A DNA stretch of 35,150 nt from Rubrivivax sp. (GTDB lineage Bacteria; Pseudomonadota; Gammaproteobacteria; Burkholderiales; Burkholderiaceae_C), in contig DYOR01000016.1 of assembly GCA_020720385.1 (NCBI GenBank), positions 6,615 to 41,764 of the forward strand. Direction: 5' to 3'. The notes below the pieces were generated by a model. The model did not search any database, had not been told where the DNA came from, and saw nothing but the letters and a program-made list of their open reading frames with translations. This document shows, one piece after another, positions 1-9,267 of this stretch (positions are counted from its first letter, which is position 1; every line of letters begins with the position of its first letter). Made by a program: the position numbers and the translations under genes.

Positions 1-2
1 AA

Positions 3-1994
3 GACGCCTCCGCCCCGCCCCGCACGGCCAGCGCGATCGACGCGTCGGCCGCGCTGCTGGCGCTGGCGGTGGACCTGGGCAATATCGCCATCTGGCGTCA
101 CGACCTGGCCAGCGGCCGCACGCACTGCAACGAGCAGGCTTGCCGCGTGCTCGGCATACCGGCCCGGCCCGAGGGGCTGGCCGTCGAGGAAATGCGGGCA
201 TTCATCCACCCGGATGACCTGGACCAGGAACTCGCCTCTGCCAGGGCGGCCCTGGCCAGCGCGGACCCCGTCGACATGGAGGCGCGCTACCGGCGAGCGG
301 ACGGATCCTGGCGCCACGTGATGACGCGCCGCGTGGTCGAGCGCGACGATGAGGGCCGCGCGCTGGCCTTCGTTGGCGTGGCGCTCGACCTCACCGAGCG
401 GCGACACATCGAGATGGCGCTGCGCAGCGCCAACGAGCGCGCGGCGCTGGCCGCCCGCGGCACCGGCCTGGGCACCTGGGAGCTCGACCTGCGCACGGGG
501 GAGGCGATCTGGGACGAGCAGATGTGGTTGCTGCGCGGGCGCGCTGCCGCGCCTCGGGCCACGACCGAGGCCGAGCGGCTGGCCTGCGTGCACCCCGAGG
601 ACCTGGACCGCGTGAGGCTCTTCCTGCGCGAGCCCGAAACCGCCGGCGCGACGCTGGATCAGGAGTTCCGCGTGCTCTGGCCCGACGGCAGCGTGCGCTG
701 GCTGGCGTCGCGCTCGCTCGAGTTGCGCGACGAGCTCAGCGGGGAGCGTCGGCGCATCGGCGTGAACTGGGACGTCACCGACCGGCGCATGGCCGAGGCC
801 GAGCGCCAGGCCCGCGAACTCAGCCACAGCCAGAGCCTGGCCAAATCGAAGTTCCTCTCGCGCATGAGCCACGAACTGCGCACTCCCTTGAACGCGGTGC
901 TCGGTTTCTCCCAGCTGTTGCTCGCCGAAGAGCCGCAGGACCAGGACGCGCCGGCCCACGCCCGGCGCCGTCGCCTGGAGCAGATCCGCTCGGCCGGCCA
1001 GCACCTGCTGAGCCTGATCAACGACGTGCTCGACCTCTCGCGCCTGGAGGGCGGCGAGATGAGCATCAGCTTGCAGGCCGTGCCCCTGCGCGAGCTGGTG
1101 ACCGAGTCCCTGCCCATGCTGGCACCGCTGTGCGAGCGCCACCGCGTCACGCTGCGCAGCGGGGCGCTCGATGCCACTGCCATCGCCGACCCCACGCGGC
1201 TGCGCCAGGTGCTGCTCAACCTGCTCTCCAACGCCATCAAGTACAACCGGCCGGGCGGCAGCGTCGTCGTCGAGGCCCTGGACTGCGGCGCGCAGGTGCG
1301 GGTGCGCGTTTCCGACACCGGCCAGGGGCTCGACGCGCAGCAACTCGAGCACCTCTTCGAGCCCTTCAACCGCCTGGGCCGGGAAAACGAAACCAGCGAG
1401 GGCACGGGCATCGGGCTGGCCATCGTCAAGGCGCTGGTCGAGCGCATGGGCGGGACGGTCCACGTGCAAAGCGAGCCGGGCCGGGGCAGCGTCTTCGAGG
1501 TGCGGCTCGCCGCGCCCTGCGCAAGCGGTGTGGTGGCGCCGCCACCCCTGCCGGCAGGCCCGGATGCCCACGCCCCCCTGCCCGCGAACGGCCACCGCGC
1601 CAGCAGCCCCCCGGCCCCGCAGCACCGCCTGCTCTACATCGAGGACAACCCGATCAACGCGATGATCATCGGCGAGCTCGTGGCCCGGCGCAGCGACCTG
1701 CGGCTCGATGTCGCCGTCGACGGCGCGAGCGGCGTGGCGCAGGCCGCGGCGCTGCGGCCCGACCTCATCTTGCTCGACATGCAACTGCCCGACTTCGACG
1801 GTTTCGAGGTCCTGCGGCGGCTGCGCCAGACGCCGGCCACCGCGGCCATCCCGTGCATCGCGCTGAGCGCCAACGCCATGCCCGAGGACATCCAGCGCGC
1901 GCTGCAAGCGGGGATGTCCGACTACTGGACCAAGCCGCTGGACTTCAAGGCGTTCATGGCCTCCATCGAGGCCCTCTTCGGCCCGGCGCCCTAG
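3..1994 (+). CDS. PAS-PAS hybrid sensor histidine kinase with receiver domain (5' partial)
   Basis: Two-component hybrid kinase. Counting from the GTG at 69, two PAS/PAC sensor modules occupy about residues 1-115 and 120-245. They are followed by a HisKA dimerisation helix with the phospho-acceptor His in MSHELRTPLN (H268). The HATPase_c domain shows the N box LNLLSNAIKYN, the G1 box DTGQGLD and the G2 box GTGIGLAIVKALVERMGG. After a Pro/Ala linker comes a C-terminal receiver starting IEDNPINAMII, with the acceptor Asp in LLDMQLPD (D570) and the conserved Lys in TKPLD. The frame is open to the left edge with no stop. The first PAS helix (AALLALAVDLGNIAIW) begins before the GTG at 69, so the true start lies outside the window. 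No membrane segment is visible in this part. The signal sensed is unknown. It converges on prlC, and the two stop codons share the sequence CTAG. Confidence 0.9.
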   Translation, partial: DASAPPRTASAIDASAALLALAVDLGNIAIWRHDLASGRTHCNEQACRVLGIPARPEGLAVEEMRAFIHPDDLDQELASARAALASADPVDMEARYRRADGSWRHVMTRRVVERDDEGRALAFVGVALDLTERRHIEMALRSANERAALAARGTGLGTWELDLRTGEAIWDEQMWLLRGRAAAPRATTEAERLACVHPEDLDRVRLFLREPETAGATLDQEFRVLWPDGSVRWLASRSLELRDELSGERRRIGVNWDVTDRRMAEAERQARELSHSQSLAKSKFLSRMSHELRTPLNAVLGFSQLLLAEEPQDQDAPAHARRRRLEQIRSAGQHLLSLINDVLDLSRLEGGEMSISLQAVPLRELVTESLPMLAPLCERHRVTLRSGALDATAIADPTRLRQVLLNLLSNAIKYNRPGGSVVVEALDCGAQVRVRVSDTGQGLDAQQLEHLFEPFNRLGRENETSEGTGIGLAIVKALVERMGGTVHVQSEPGRGSVFEVRLAAPCASGVVAPPPLPAGPDAHAPLPANGHRASSPPAPQHRLLYIEDNPINAMIIGELVARRSDLRLDVAVDGASGVAQAAALRPDLILLDMQLPDFDGFEVLRRLRQTPATAAIPCIALSANAMPEDIQRALQAGMSDYWTKPLDFKAFMASIEALFGPAP

Positions 1995-4075
1995 CCTGCG
2001 CCGCCGGGCTCCACCGGCTCGAGCAGGCCGCGCTTGTGCAGCAGAGGCTGCACGCGTGGGGCGCGCCCGCGGAAGGCGGCGTACGCCGCGCCGGGGTCGA
2101 CGCTGTTGCCGGCGGCGTAGACGTGGCGCTTCAGGCGCCCCGCGACTTCGGCATCGAAAGGACTTCCGGCTTCCTCGAAGGCGCCGTAGCCGTCGGCGTC
2201 GAGCACCTCCGCCCACAGGTAGACGTAGTAGCCAGCGGCATAGCCGCTGCTCGCGAAGAGGTGCTGGAAGTGCACCAGGCGGTGGTTCATGCCGACCCCA
2301 TGCGGCAGGCCGGCGCGGCGCAGCCACTCTGCCTCCCAGGCACACAGGTCGGGCGGTGGCTCGGCGTCGGGCAGCGCGTGCACGGCCATGTCGACCAGGG
2401 CGCTGGCGGCGTAGCGCACGGTCTCGTAGCCCTGGTTGAAACGCCGCGCGCGCTGCAGGCGCTGCACCAGCTCGGCGGGGATCGGCTCGCCACTCTTCCA
2501 GTGGCGCGCATGGCGCTGCAGCACCTCGGGTTCGAGGATCCAGTGCTCGAATATTTGCGAGGGCAGCTCGACGAAGTCGCGCAGCACCTGCGTGCCCGAC
2601 AAGCGCTCGAAGCTCACCTCCGAGAGCAGGCCGTGCAGCCCGTGGCCGAACTCGTGGAACAGCGTGCGCGCGTCGTCCAGCGAGAGCAGCGTGGGTTCGT
2701 CCCCCGGGCCCTGGCCGGCGCGGGCAAAGTTGTTGTTGTTGAGGATCACCGGCAGCTGCCGGCCGCCGCCCGCGATGTTGCGGCTCTGCCAGCGCAGTGC
2801 GCTCATCCACGCCCCGCTGCGCTTGTTCGGCCGTGCGAAGTTGTCCTGCAAGAAGATGCCCGCCACCTCGCCCGCGGCATCGCGCACCTCGTAGGCCACG
2901 ACATCGGGGTGGTACACGGGGATGTCCGCCCGCGGCTCGAAGCTCAGCCCGAAAAGCCGCTGCGCGCAGTCGAAGGCCGCCTGCACCACGCGGTGCAGCG
3001 GGAAATAGGGCTTGACCTCGGCGTCGTCGATGGCGAAGCGCTGCCGGCGCACCTTTTCGGCCCAGTAGCGCCAGTCCCAGGGCTCGATCTCGCCCGTGGC
3101 GCCCGCACCCGCCATCACCTCGCGCAGCGCGGCGCGTTCGCGCTCCACCGCGGCCAGTGCCCGCGGCCAGACCTCACCCAGCAGCCGCTCGACGGCGTCG
3201 CGCGTACCCGCCATGGTGTCGCTGAGCGCGTAGTCGGCGTAGCTCTCATGTCCGTGCGCCCGCGCCTGCTCGTGGCGCAGGCGCAGGATGTCGCGCGCCA
3301 CTTCGCGGTTGTCGTGCTCGCCGGCATGCTCGCCGCGGCCCACCCAGGCGCGCCAGGCCTGTTCGCGCAGGTCACGCCGCTCGGAAAACGTGAGGAAAGG
3401 CACCACCAGCGACCGCGACAGCGTGATCACGGCCCCCGTCAGGCCGCGCTCGGCCGCCGCCTGGTGCGCGGCGCCGCGCAGCGCCTCGGGCAGCCCGGCC
3501 ATGTCGGCGTCGCCGTGCAGCGGCAGTTGCCAGGTGGATTCGTCGTGCAGCACGTTCTGCGCGAAGCGCGTCGTCAGGCCGGCGAGCTGCTGCATCACCT
3601 CGGCATAGCGCTGCTGCGCCGGGCCGGCCAGGCGGGCCCCGGCACGCACGAAGTCCAGGTGCACGCGCTCGAGCAGGCGCAAGGCCTCGGGCGCGAGGCC
3701 CAGCGCGGCGCGCTCGCGGTGCAGGGCGTCGATGCGCCGGAACAGCGCCGCGTCCATGACCACGGCGCTGTGGTGCGCGGCCATGGGCGCGGCCATGCGG
3801 CGCTGCACCGCCTGCAGCTCGGGGCTGGTGGCCGAGGAGGTGAGGTTGTAGAACGCCGCGGCCACGCGCGCCAGGCGCCGGCCGGCGCGATCGAAAGCCG
3901 CCAACGTGTTGTCGAAGTCCGGCGGCTGCGGGTCGGCGGCGATGAGCTCGAGCTCGGCGCGGTGCTGCTGCATCGCGGCGCGCAGCGCCGGCTCCACATG
4001 CGCGGCACGAATGCGCTCGAAAGGGGGCAGGCCGTAGGGCGTGTCCCAGTCCTGCAGCAAGGGGTTGTCGCTCAT
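1991..4075 (-). CDS. prlC: Oligopeptidase A, M3 family zinc metallopeptidase
   Basis: Cytosolic thimet-type metallopeptidase that degrades short peptides, including released signal peptides. The predicted protein has 694 residues, close to E. coli OpdA/PrlC. The zinc motif HEFGH lies at residues 474-478, in the context DDARTLFHEFGHGLHGLLSE, followed by the downstream region ELPSQIFEHWILEPEVL that carries the third-ligand Glu and is typical of M3A enzymes. The start MSDNPLLQDWDTPYGLPPF (ATG at 4073-4075) was preferred to a longer in-frame start at 4174, because the first 33 residues of the longer form are low-complexity and overlap the upstream gene. It lies 10 bp downstream of a secreted coiled-coil protein gene and probably shares its transcript. 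The final stop overlaps the stop of the histidine kinase. Confidence 0.93.
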   Translation of the reverse strand: MSDNPLLQDWDTPYGLPPFERIRAAHVEPALRAAMQQHRAELELIAADPQPPDFDNTLAAFDRAGRRLARVAAAFYNLTSSATSPELQAVQRRMAAPMAAHHSAVVMDAALFRRIDALHRERAALGLAPEALRLLERVHLDFVRAGARLAGPAQQRYAEVMQQLAGLTTRFAQNVLHDESTWQLPLHGDADMAGLPEALRGAAHQAAAERGLTGAVITLSRSLVVPFLTFSERRDLREQAWRAWVGRGEHAGEHDNREVARDILRLRHEQARAHGHESYADYALSDTMAGTRDAVERLLGEVWPRALAAVERERAALREVMAGAGATGEIEPWDWRYWAEKVRRQRFAIDDAEVKPYFPLHRVVQAAFDCAQRLFGLSFEPRADIPVYHPDVVAYEVRDAAGEVAGIFLQDNFARPNKRSGAWMSALRWQSRNIAGGGRQLPVILNNNNFARAGQGPGDEPTLLSLDDARTLFHEFGHGLHGLLSEVSFERLSGTQVLRDFVELPSQIFEHWILEPEVLQRHARHWKSGEPIPAELVQRLQRARRFNQGYETVRYAASALVDMAVHALPDAEPPPDLCAWEAEWLRRAGLPHGVGMNHRLVHFQHLFASSGYAAGYYVYLWAEVLDADGYGAFEEAGSPFDAEVAGRLKRHVYAAGNSVDPGAAYAAFRGRAPRVQPLLHKRGLLEPVEPGGAG

Positions 4076-4085
4076 GGTGACGAGC

Positions 4086-4841
4086 CTACTTTCCCTGCCG
4101 GATGGCGGTTTCGTCGTCCTCGCGGTAGCGGCGGTTGTGGCAGTTGTCGACCCAGTCCTGGCGTTTCGCTTCAATGTCGCGCGAGGTCCGGTTCCACTCC
4201 TCGTTGCGCTGGTTCCATTCCTTGGCCCGCAAGTCGAGCGCCGTGGCCTTGTCGTTGTAGGCCTTCACCGCAGCCTGGCTGTCCGCCGTCAGCTTGGCCT
4301 TGGCGTCTTCCAGTTCCTTCTGTCCCTTGCCGAGTTCCTCGTGCTCGCGCTTGATCTCGGCACGCTGGCGGTCGAAGCGTGGCCCCTGGCGATCGTTGTT
4401 GTTGAACTCCTCGGACTTCGCGTTCCAGGCCTCGACCTTGGCCGAGAAGGCCTTCATGCGCGCACCCAGCTCGTCGGCCTGACGCCTGAGGTCGTCCAGC
4501 GGCGCGCGCTGCTCGCGCAGCGCCAGTTGGTCGGCGGCGATGCCTTCCTTGTCCTTGTCCAGCGGCTGGCGCTGCTCGCGCAGCGCGGCCAGCCGCGTGC
4601 GCACCGACTCCTCCTGCTTCAGGCAGGCACGCAGTTCCTCGCGCGTGAGCAAGGCGCCGGCGCCCGAACCCGACCCGTAGGAAAGGGTCTTGGCGTCGCC
4701 CGCCACGGGCGGCTCGGTCTTCACCGTCTTCGCCGGCTTCACGGTCTTCGCGGGCGTGGCCACCTTGGGCGTGGTCTGGGCCAGGACCAGCGACGACGAT
4801 GCCGCGCAAACCGCGGCCAGCAGCAGTGTCTTCAGCTTCAT
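4086..4841 (-). CDS. Secreted coiled-coil protein of unknown function
   Basis: 251 residues. The N-terminus MKLKTLLLAAVCAASSSLVLAQ is a clear Sec signal peptide, probably cleaved after LVLA, so the protein should be periplasmic or secreted. A short Lys/Thr/Pro linker (about residues 23-45) leads into a long charged helical region (about 65-225) rich in Leu, Glu, Lys, Arg and Gln. It has coiled-coil character and repeated motifs such as LREQR and EWNQRNEEWN. Two Cys residues are visible, in RACLKQEE and in DNCHNRRY, and could form a disulfide. I do not recognise a named family. The same strand continues into prlC after a 10-bp gap, so it may be co-transcribed with a peptidase, but no functional link is shown. 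The divergent neighbour is yaeQ, 169 bp away. Confidence 0.75.
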   Translation of the reverse strand: MKLKTLLLAAVCAASSSLVLAQTTPKVATPAKTVKPAKTVKTEPPVAGDAKTLSYGSGSGAGALLTREELRACLKQEESVRTRLAALREQRQPLDKDKEGIAADQLALREQRAPLDDLRRQADELGARMKAFSAKVEAWNAKSEEFNNNDRQGPRFDRQRAEIKREHEELGKGQKELEDAKAKLTADSQAAVKAYNDKATALDLRAKEWNQRNEEWNRTSRDIEAKRQDWVDNCHNRRYREDDETAIRQGK

Positions 4842-5010
4842 CTACATCCTCGCACTGAGCAGCGCCGGCACACCGGCAAAAGTTCGAATGATGCCACCCC
4901 GGCAGCCCGGTGCGCCCGTGTGGCACAGTGCGCTGCCCTGCCATGACCCCTCCCAGCGCGCCCATGTCCCGCCCCACCTGCCCTGCCCCGATACCAACCA
5001 GACGTTTTCC

Positions 5011-5571
5011 ATGGCACTGAAGTCCACCATCCACAAGGCGAGCGTGGAGATCGCCGACATGGACCGCTCCCTGTACGCCTCGCACCAGCTGACGCTGGCC
5101 TGCCATCCTTCGGAGACCGACGAGCGCCTCATGGTGCGGCTGCTCGCCTGGGCGCTGAACGTGCCGGCCGACGACCACGACGGCGCGCTGCAGTTCGCGC
5201 GCGGCTTGTCCGACAGCGACGAGCCGGCGCTGTGGCAACACAGCCTGGCCGGCGTGCTGCGCCACTGGATCGAGCTCGGCCAGCCCGACGAACGCCGCCT
5301 GGCGCGTGCCTGCGGCCGTGCCGAACGCGTCACGCTGTATGGCTACAGCGCCTCCACACCCATCTGGTGGGCGCCACTGCAGGCCAAGGTGGCCCGCCTG
5401 GCCAACCTCGCCGTGTGGCAGATTCCTGCCGCGCAGAGCCAGGCCCTGGCGGCGCTGGCGGCGCGCGCGATGACCTTGCAGGTCACCGTCCAGGAAGGCC
5501 AGGTCTGGGTCGGCGATGCCACGCGCAGCGTCGAGATCCACCCCGTTGCACTGAAAATGCCCCATCCATGA
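5011..5571 (+). CDS. yaeQ: YaeQ family protein
   Basis: 186 residues, matching the length of E. coli YaeQ (about 181). The start MALKSTIHKASVEIADMDR and the internal HPSETDERLMVRLLAWAL, WIELGQPDERRLARAC and IWWAPLQAKVARLANLAVW blocks are all recognisable YaeQ signatures. The family adopts a PD-(D/E)XK nuclease-like fold and was linked genetically to RfaH suppression in Salmonella, but its biochemical activity is not established. The ATG at 5011 was chosen because family homology begins exactly there, although the frame is open further upstream. The stop TGA overlaps the ATG of the following prolyl oligopeptidase gene (ATGA), indicating co-translation of the two. Confidence 0.9.
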   Translation: MALKSTIHKASVEIADMDRSLYASHQLTLACHPSETDERLMVRLLAWALNVPADDHDGALQFARGLSDSDEPALWQHSLAGVLRHWIELGQPDERRLARACGRAERVTLYGYSASTPIWWAPLQAKVARLANLAVWQIPAAQSQALAALAARAMTLQVTVQEGQVWVGDATRSVEIHPVALKMPHP

Positions 5572-7682
5572 AGGCTCTCTTCGCCATCGCCGCGCTCGCC
5601 GCCGGCCTGCTGGCCCACGCTCCCGCCATGTCCCAAACCCAGGACCAAGACCCTTACCTCTGGCTCGAGGACGTGCAGGGCCAGCGCGCCCTGTCCTGGG
5701 TGCGCGAGCGCAACGCCGAGAGCGAAAAGCTGCTGCAGGCGCAGCCCGGCTTCGCCGCCGCGCGCGCCAGCATCCGCGAGGTGCTCGATGCGCGCGAGCA
5801 GATCCCCTACGTCGCGCGCCAGGGCGGCTGGTTCTACAACCTCTGGCGTGACGCCGACAACCCGCGCGGCCTGTGGCGCCGCGCCACGCTGACCGAATAC
5901 CGCAAGCCCAAGCCGGCCTGGGACACGGTGATCGACCTCGACGCCCTGGCCCGTGCCGAGGGCGAGAACTGGGTCTGGGCAGGTGCCGCCTGCCTGGGGC
6001 CGGCGTACCGGCGCTGCCTGGTCTCGCTCTCGCGCGGCGGCGCCGACGCCAGCGTGGTGCGCGAGTTCGACACCGTGTCCAAGCGCTTCGTCGACGACGG
6101 CTTCAAGCTGCCCGAGGCGAAGACGCAGGTCGACTGGATCGACGCCGACCATGTCTACGTGGGCACCGATTTCGGCCCCGGCTCGCTCACCGACTCGGGC
6201 TACCCGCGCATCGTCAAGCGTTGGCAGCGCGGCCAGCCACTGGCTGCCGCGACCACGGTCTTCGAGGCCCGGCCCAAGGACGTCTACGCCTTCGTCAGCG
6301 TCGACCGCACGCCGGGTTGGGAGCGCACGGTGTTCGGTCGCGCGCCGGACTTCTACAAGTCGAGCACGTTCCTCCTCGACGGCGCGGCACTGGTCCCGAT
6401 CGACAAGCCCGAGGACGCGCAGCTCAGCTTCCGCCGCGACCGTGTCTTCGTCGAACTGCGCAGCGACTGGGCGCTGCCGGGGCAAACCTGGCCGCGCGGC
6501 TCCCTGCTCGTGGCCGACGCCGCCGCCTACCTCGAGGGTGAGCGGCGCTTCACGGCACTCTTCACGCCCACCGCGACGCGCTCGCTCGCCGGCTTTTCGC
6601 TCAGCCGCGACGTGGTCCTGCTCGACGTGCTCGACAAGGTCGCCAGCCGGCTCGAGGAGTGGCGCGAGGCGGACGGCGGCTGGCAGCGGCGCGAGGTGCG
6701 CGCACCCTATCCGGGCCACCTGAGCGTGGCCGCCCTGCACGACCCGCTGCTGCCCGCGGACCCCCTGGCCGAGTCCTACCTGCTCAACGCGGCCGACTTC
6801 CTCAGCCCCGATTCGCTGCAGCTCGGCCGCACCGGCAGCGACGCGCGCGATCTGCTCAAGTCGCGCCCGACCTTCTTTGATGCCACCGGCATGCGCGTCG
6901 AGCAGCAGTTCGCCAAGAGCAAGGACGGCACGCGCATCCCGTACTTCGTCATCTGGCCCCAGGGCGCCACGGCCAACGGCGACAACCCCACGCTGCTTTA
7001 CGGCTACGGCGGCTTCGAGGACGCGCAGACCCCCTGGTACTCGGGGGTGCTGGGGCGCCTGTGGACCGGCCGCGGCGGCGTCTTCGTGCTGGCCAACATC
7101 CGCGGCGGCGGAGAGTTCGGGCCGGCCTGGCATCAGGCGGCGGTGAAGGCGCACAAGCAAAGGAGCTACGACGACTTCGCCGCGGTGGCCGAGGACCTCG
7201 TCGCGCGCAGAATCACCCGCCCCGCGCGCCTGGGCATCCAGGGCGGCAGCAACGGCGGCCTGCTCGTGGGCGCGGTGATGCTGCAGCGGCCCGAGCTCTT
7301 CAACGCCGTCGTCTGCCAGGTGCCCCTGCTGGACATGCGGCGCTACCACAAGCTGCTCGCCGGTGCCTCGTGGATGGCCGAGTACGGCGACCCCGATCAA
7401 CCCGAGGAGTGGGCCTACATCGGCAAGTACAGCCCCTATCAGAACGTGTTGGCCGGCGTGAAGCTGCCGCGCGTGCTCTTCACCACGTGCACGCGTGACG
7501 ACCGCGTGCACCCGGGCCACGCGCGCAAGATGGCCGCACGCATGCGCGAACAAGGCCATGCGCTGCTCTACTGGGAGAACACCGAGGGCGGACACGGTGG
7601 CGCGGCCGACAACAGCCAGCGCGCGCAGATGCTGGCCCTGGAGTACAGCTTCCTGTGGCTGCAACTCGGCGCGCGTCACTAA
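5568..7682 (+). CDS. Prolyl oligopeptidase family serine peptidase (S9A), exported
   Basis: Serine peptidase of family S9A, which cleaves short peptides after proline. The length is 704 residues, as usual for the family. An N-terminal signal peptide ([22 protein letters not shown]) predicts periplasmic location. The N-terminal cap starts [18 protein letters not shown], followed by the beta-propeller region to about residue 430 and the C-terminal alpha/beta hydrolase domain. The catalytic Ser is in GGSNGG (S561), the Asp is in the RDDRVHP motif (D644/D645), and the His is in EGGHGG (H676). The start ATG overlaps the yaeQ stop by 4 bp. Together with prlC, aat and bpt it makes the neighbourhood rich in peptide and protein turnover functions. 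Substrate specificity within S9A cannot be settled from sequence alone. Confidence 0.92.
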   Translation: MKALFAIAALAAGLLAHAPAMSQTQDQDPYLWLEDVQGQRALSWVRERNAESEKLLQAQPGFAAARASIREVLDAREQIPYVARQGGWFYNLWRDADNPRGLWRRATLTEYRKPKPAWDTVIDLDALARAEGENWVWAGAACLGPAYRRCLVSLSRGGADASVVREFDTVSKRFVDDGFKLPEAKTQVDWIDADHVYVGTDFGPGSLTDSGYPRIVKRWQRGQPLAAATTVFEARPKDVYAFVSVDRTPGWERTVFGRAPDFYKSSTFLLDGAALVPIDKPEDAQLSFRRDRVFVELRSDWALPGQTWPRGSLLVADAAAYLEGERRFTALFTPTATRSLAGFSLSRDVVLLDVLDKVASRLEEWREADGGWQRREVRAPYPGHLSVAALHDPLLPADPLAESYLLNAADFLSPDSLQLGRTGSDARDLLKSRPTFFDATGMRVEQQFAKSKDGTRIPYFVIWPQGATANGDNPTLLYGYGGFEDAQTPWYSGVLGRLWTGRGGVFVLANIRGGGEFGPAWHQAAVKAHKQRSYDDFAAVAEDLVARRITRPARLGIQGGSNGGLLVGAVMLQRPELFNAVVCQVPLLDMRRYHKLLAGASWMAEYGDPDQPEEWAYIGKYSPYQNVLAGVKLPRVLFTTCTRDDRVHPGHARKMAARMREQGHALLYWENTEGGHGGAADNSQRAQMLALEYSFLWLQLGARH

Positions 7683-7708
7683 CCCGCCGCTGCCCCGCGC
7701 CACGCACC

Positions 7709-8440
7709 ATGCTGACCTGGGTCGACGACGGCACACCGCTGCCGCCGGCGAGCAGCGCCCTGGGGCGCGACAGCGACGCACCCGGCCTCGTGGCGGCCGG
7801 CGGCAGCCTGTGGCCCGCGCGCCTCGAGGAGGCCTACGGCAAGGGCCTTTTCCCCTGGTTCAGCCCGGGCCAGCCGGTGCTGTGGTGGAGCCCCGACCCG
7901 CGCATGGTGCTGCCCACGGCGCAGTTCCGGCTCTCGCACTCGCTGCGCAAGACCTTGCGCCGGTTCCTGCGCACGCCAGGCAGCGAGGTGCGCTTCGACA
8001 CTGCGTTCGCACAGGTCATCGATGCCTGCGCCCGCACGCCGCGGCGCGGGCAGGACGGCAGCTGGATCGTCCCCGCGCTGGCCCAGGCCTACAGCGCCTG
8101 GCACGCCGCAGGGCGCGTGCACAGCGTGGAGACCTGGGTCGATGGCGACCTTGTCGGCGGCCTGTACTTCGTCAACCTGGGGCGCATGTGCTTCGGCGAG
8201 TCGATGTTCGCGCGGCGCGGCGACGCCTCCAAGATCGCCCTGGCCGCCTTCGTCGCCGCCGCGCTGCAACGCGACATCCCGCTCATCGACTGCCAGCAGA
8301 ACACCGCCCACCTGGCCACGTTCGGCGCGCGCGAGATCCCGCGCCGCGAGTTCCTCGCCCACCTGGCCCTTACCCATGGGGCTGCCGCGCCCGTGGAATG
8401 GACCTATGATGAATCGGCCTGGGCGCGGCTCGCGCTGTGA
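7709..8440 (+). CDS. aat: Leucyl/phenylalanyl-tRNA-protein transferase
   Basis: Transfers Leu or Phe from aminoacyl-tRNA to N-terminal Lys or Arg of proteins, making N-degrons recognised by ClpS/ClpAP in the cytosol. 243 residues (E. coli Aat has 234). Diagnostic blocks are [76 protein letters not shown] and [20 protein letters not shown]. The start at ATG 7709 ([13 protein letters not shown]) agrees with family starts, whereas the 18 residues upstream in frame are Arg-rich and not conserved. The gene lies 26 bp after the prolyl oligopeptidase and 27 bp before bpt, which acts in the same N-degron pathway, so the pair is probably one transcript. Confidence 0.95.
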   Translation: MLTWVDDGTPLPPASSALGRDSDAPGLVAAGGSLWPARLEEAYGKGLFPWFSPGQPVLWWSPDPRMVLPTAQFRLSHSLRKTLRRFLRTPGSEVRFDTAFAQVIDACARTPRRGQDGSWIVPALAQAYSAWHAAGRVHSVETWVDGDLVGGLYFVNLGRMCFGESMFARRGDASKIALAAFVAAALQRDIPLIDCQQNTAHLATFGAREIPRREFLAHLALTHGAAAPVEWTYDESAWARLAL

Positions 8441-8467
8441 CGGGCAGGCAGCGAGAACCGGCGCCGC

Positions 8468-9253
8468 GTGACACACCTCAAGGAACTCCCCCTTCGCTCG
8501 TTGCAGTTCTATGCAACGGCGCCCTATCCCTGCAGCTACCTGCCGGCGCGCCAGGCGCGCTCGCAGGTGGCCACGCCCAACCACCTCATCAACGCCGACA
8601 CCTACTCCGGCCTGGTGGCGGCCGGTTTCCGCCGCAGCGGCATGTTCACCTACCGCCCCTACTGCGACGGCTGCCGCGCCTGCGTGCCGTTGCGCATCCC
8701 GGTGGCCACCTTCGAGCCCTCGCGCAGCCAGCGTCGCGCCCAGCGCGCGCACGGGCAGCTCAAGGCGCGCGTGCTGCGCCTGTGCTTCACCGCCGAGCAT
8801 TACCAGCTCTACCTGCGCTACCAGTCGGGGCGCCACACCGGCGGTGGCATGGACCAGGACAGCGTCGACCAGTACACGCAGTTCCTGCTGCAGACCCGCG
8901 TCAACTCCAGGCTCGTGGAGTTCCGCGAGCCGGGCAGCGACGACGAGCCCGGCGTGCTGAAGATGGTCTCCATCCTCGACGTGCTGGGCGACGGTCTCTC
9001 GGCCGTGTACACCTTCTACGAACCAGAGCCGGCCACGAGCTACGGCACCTACAGCGTGCTCTGGCAGATCGAGCAGACGCGCCTGCTCAAGCTGCCGCAC
9101 CTCTACCTGGGCTACTGGATCGAGCGCAGCGGCAAGATGGCCTACAAGTCGCAGTTCAGGCCGCACGAGTTGCTGCTCGACGGCCGCTGGCAGGCCGCGC
9201 CCGGCCGCTCCGAAGGACCTTCGCGCCACCTTGGGGGGCAGCGAACGAAGTGA
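8468..9253 (+). CDS. bpt: Aspartate/glutamate leucyltransferase (bacterial ATE-like)
   Basis: Transfers Leu from Leu-tRNA to N-terminal Asp or Glu, the acidic branch of the bacterial N-degron pathway that complements Aat. Hallmarks are [16 protein letters not shown], an N-terminal Cys cluster in [20 protein letters not shown], and the ATE C-terminal blocks [22 protein letters not shown] and [19 protein letters not shown]. The start is GTG at 8468 ([20 protein letters not shown]). The last 17 residues (245-261) and the stop codon are encoded entirely within a 63-bp dispersed repeat (9200-9262), so the C-terminal tail is not ancestral sequence. The conserved family fold ends before this tail, so the enzyme is probably still active. 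Confidence 0.94.
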   Translation: MTHLKELPLRSLQFYATAPYPCSYLPARQARSQVATPNHLINADTYSGLVAAGFRRSGMFTYRPYCDGCRACVPLRIPVATFEPSRSQRRAQRAHGQLKARVLRLCFTAEHYQLYLRYQSGRHTGGGMDQDSVDQYTQFLLQTRVNSRLVEFREPGSDDEPGVLKMVSILDVLGDGLSAVYTFYEPEPATSYGTYSVLWQIEQTRLLKLPHLYLGYWIERSGKMAYKSQFRPHELLLDGRWQAAPGRSEGPSRHLGGQRTK

Positions 9254-9262
9254 GCTTGGGGG
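9200..9262 (+). repeat. Dispersed 63-bp repeat, copy A
   Basis: This segment matches 21357-21419 in the same orientation at 58 of 63 positions with no gaps (own alignment by eye). It contains a short inverted repeat CGAAG-GAC-CTTCG and ends GCAGCGAACGAAGTGAGCTT followed by a G run. It encodes the last 17 codons and stop of bpt on the + strand. On the minus strand it lies 5 bp after the stop codon of the Nudix-MBL gene. Short GC-rich elements of this kind are common between genes in Comamonadaceae genomes, but I cannot name the family. Confidence 0.85.
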
Positions 9263-9267
9263 CCGTA

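Noticed and set aside
524-4354. A 1276-codon open frame on the + strand across the kinase and prlC.
   Set aside because: It is a GC-rich shadow frame rich in Arg, Ala, Gly and Pro with no domain. It overlaps two well-supported genes.
4921-4937. TGGCACAGTGCGCTGC resembling a sigma-54 promoter upstream of yaeQ.
   Set aside because: The spacing between GG and GC is one base too long, and no sigma-54 context is present.
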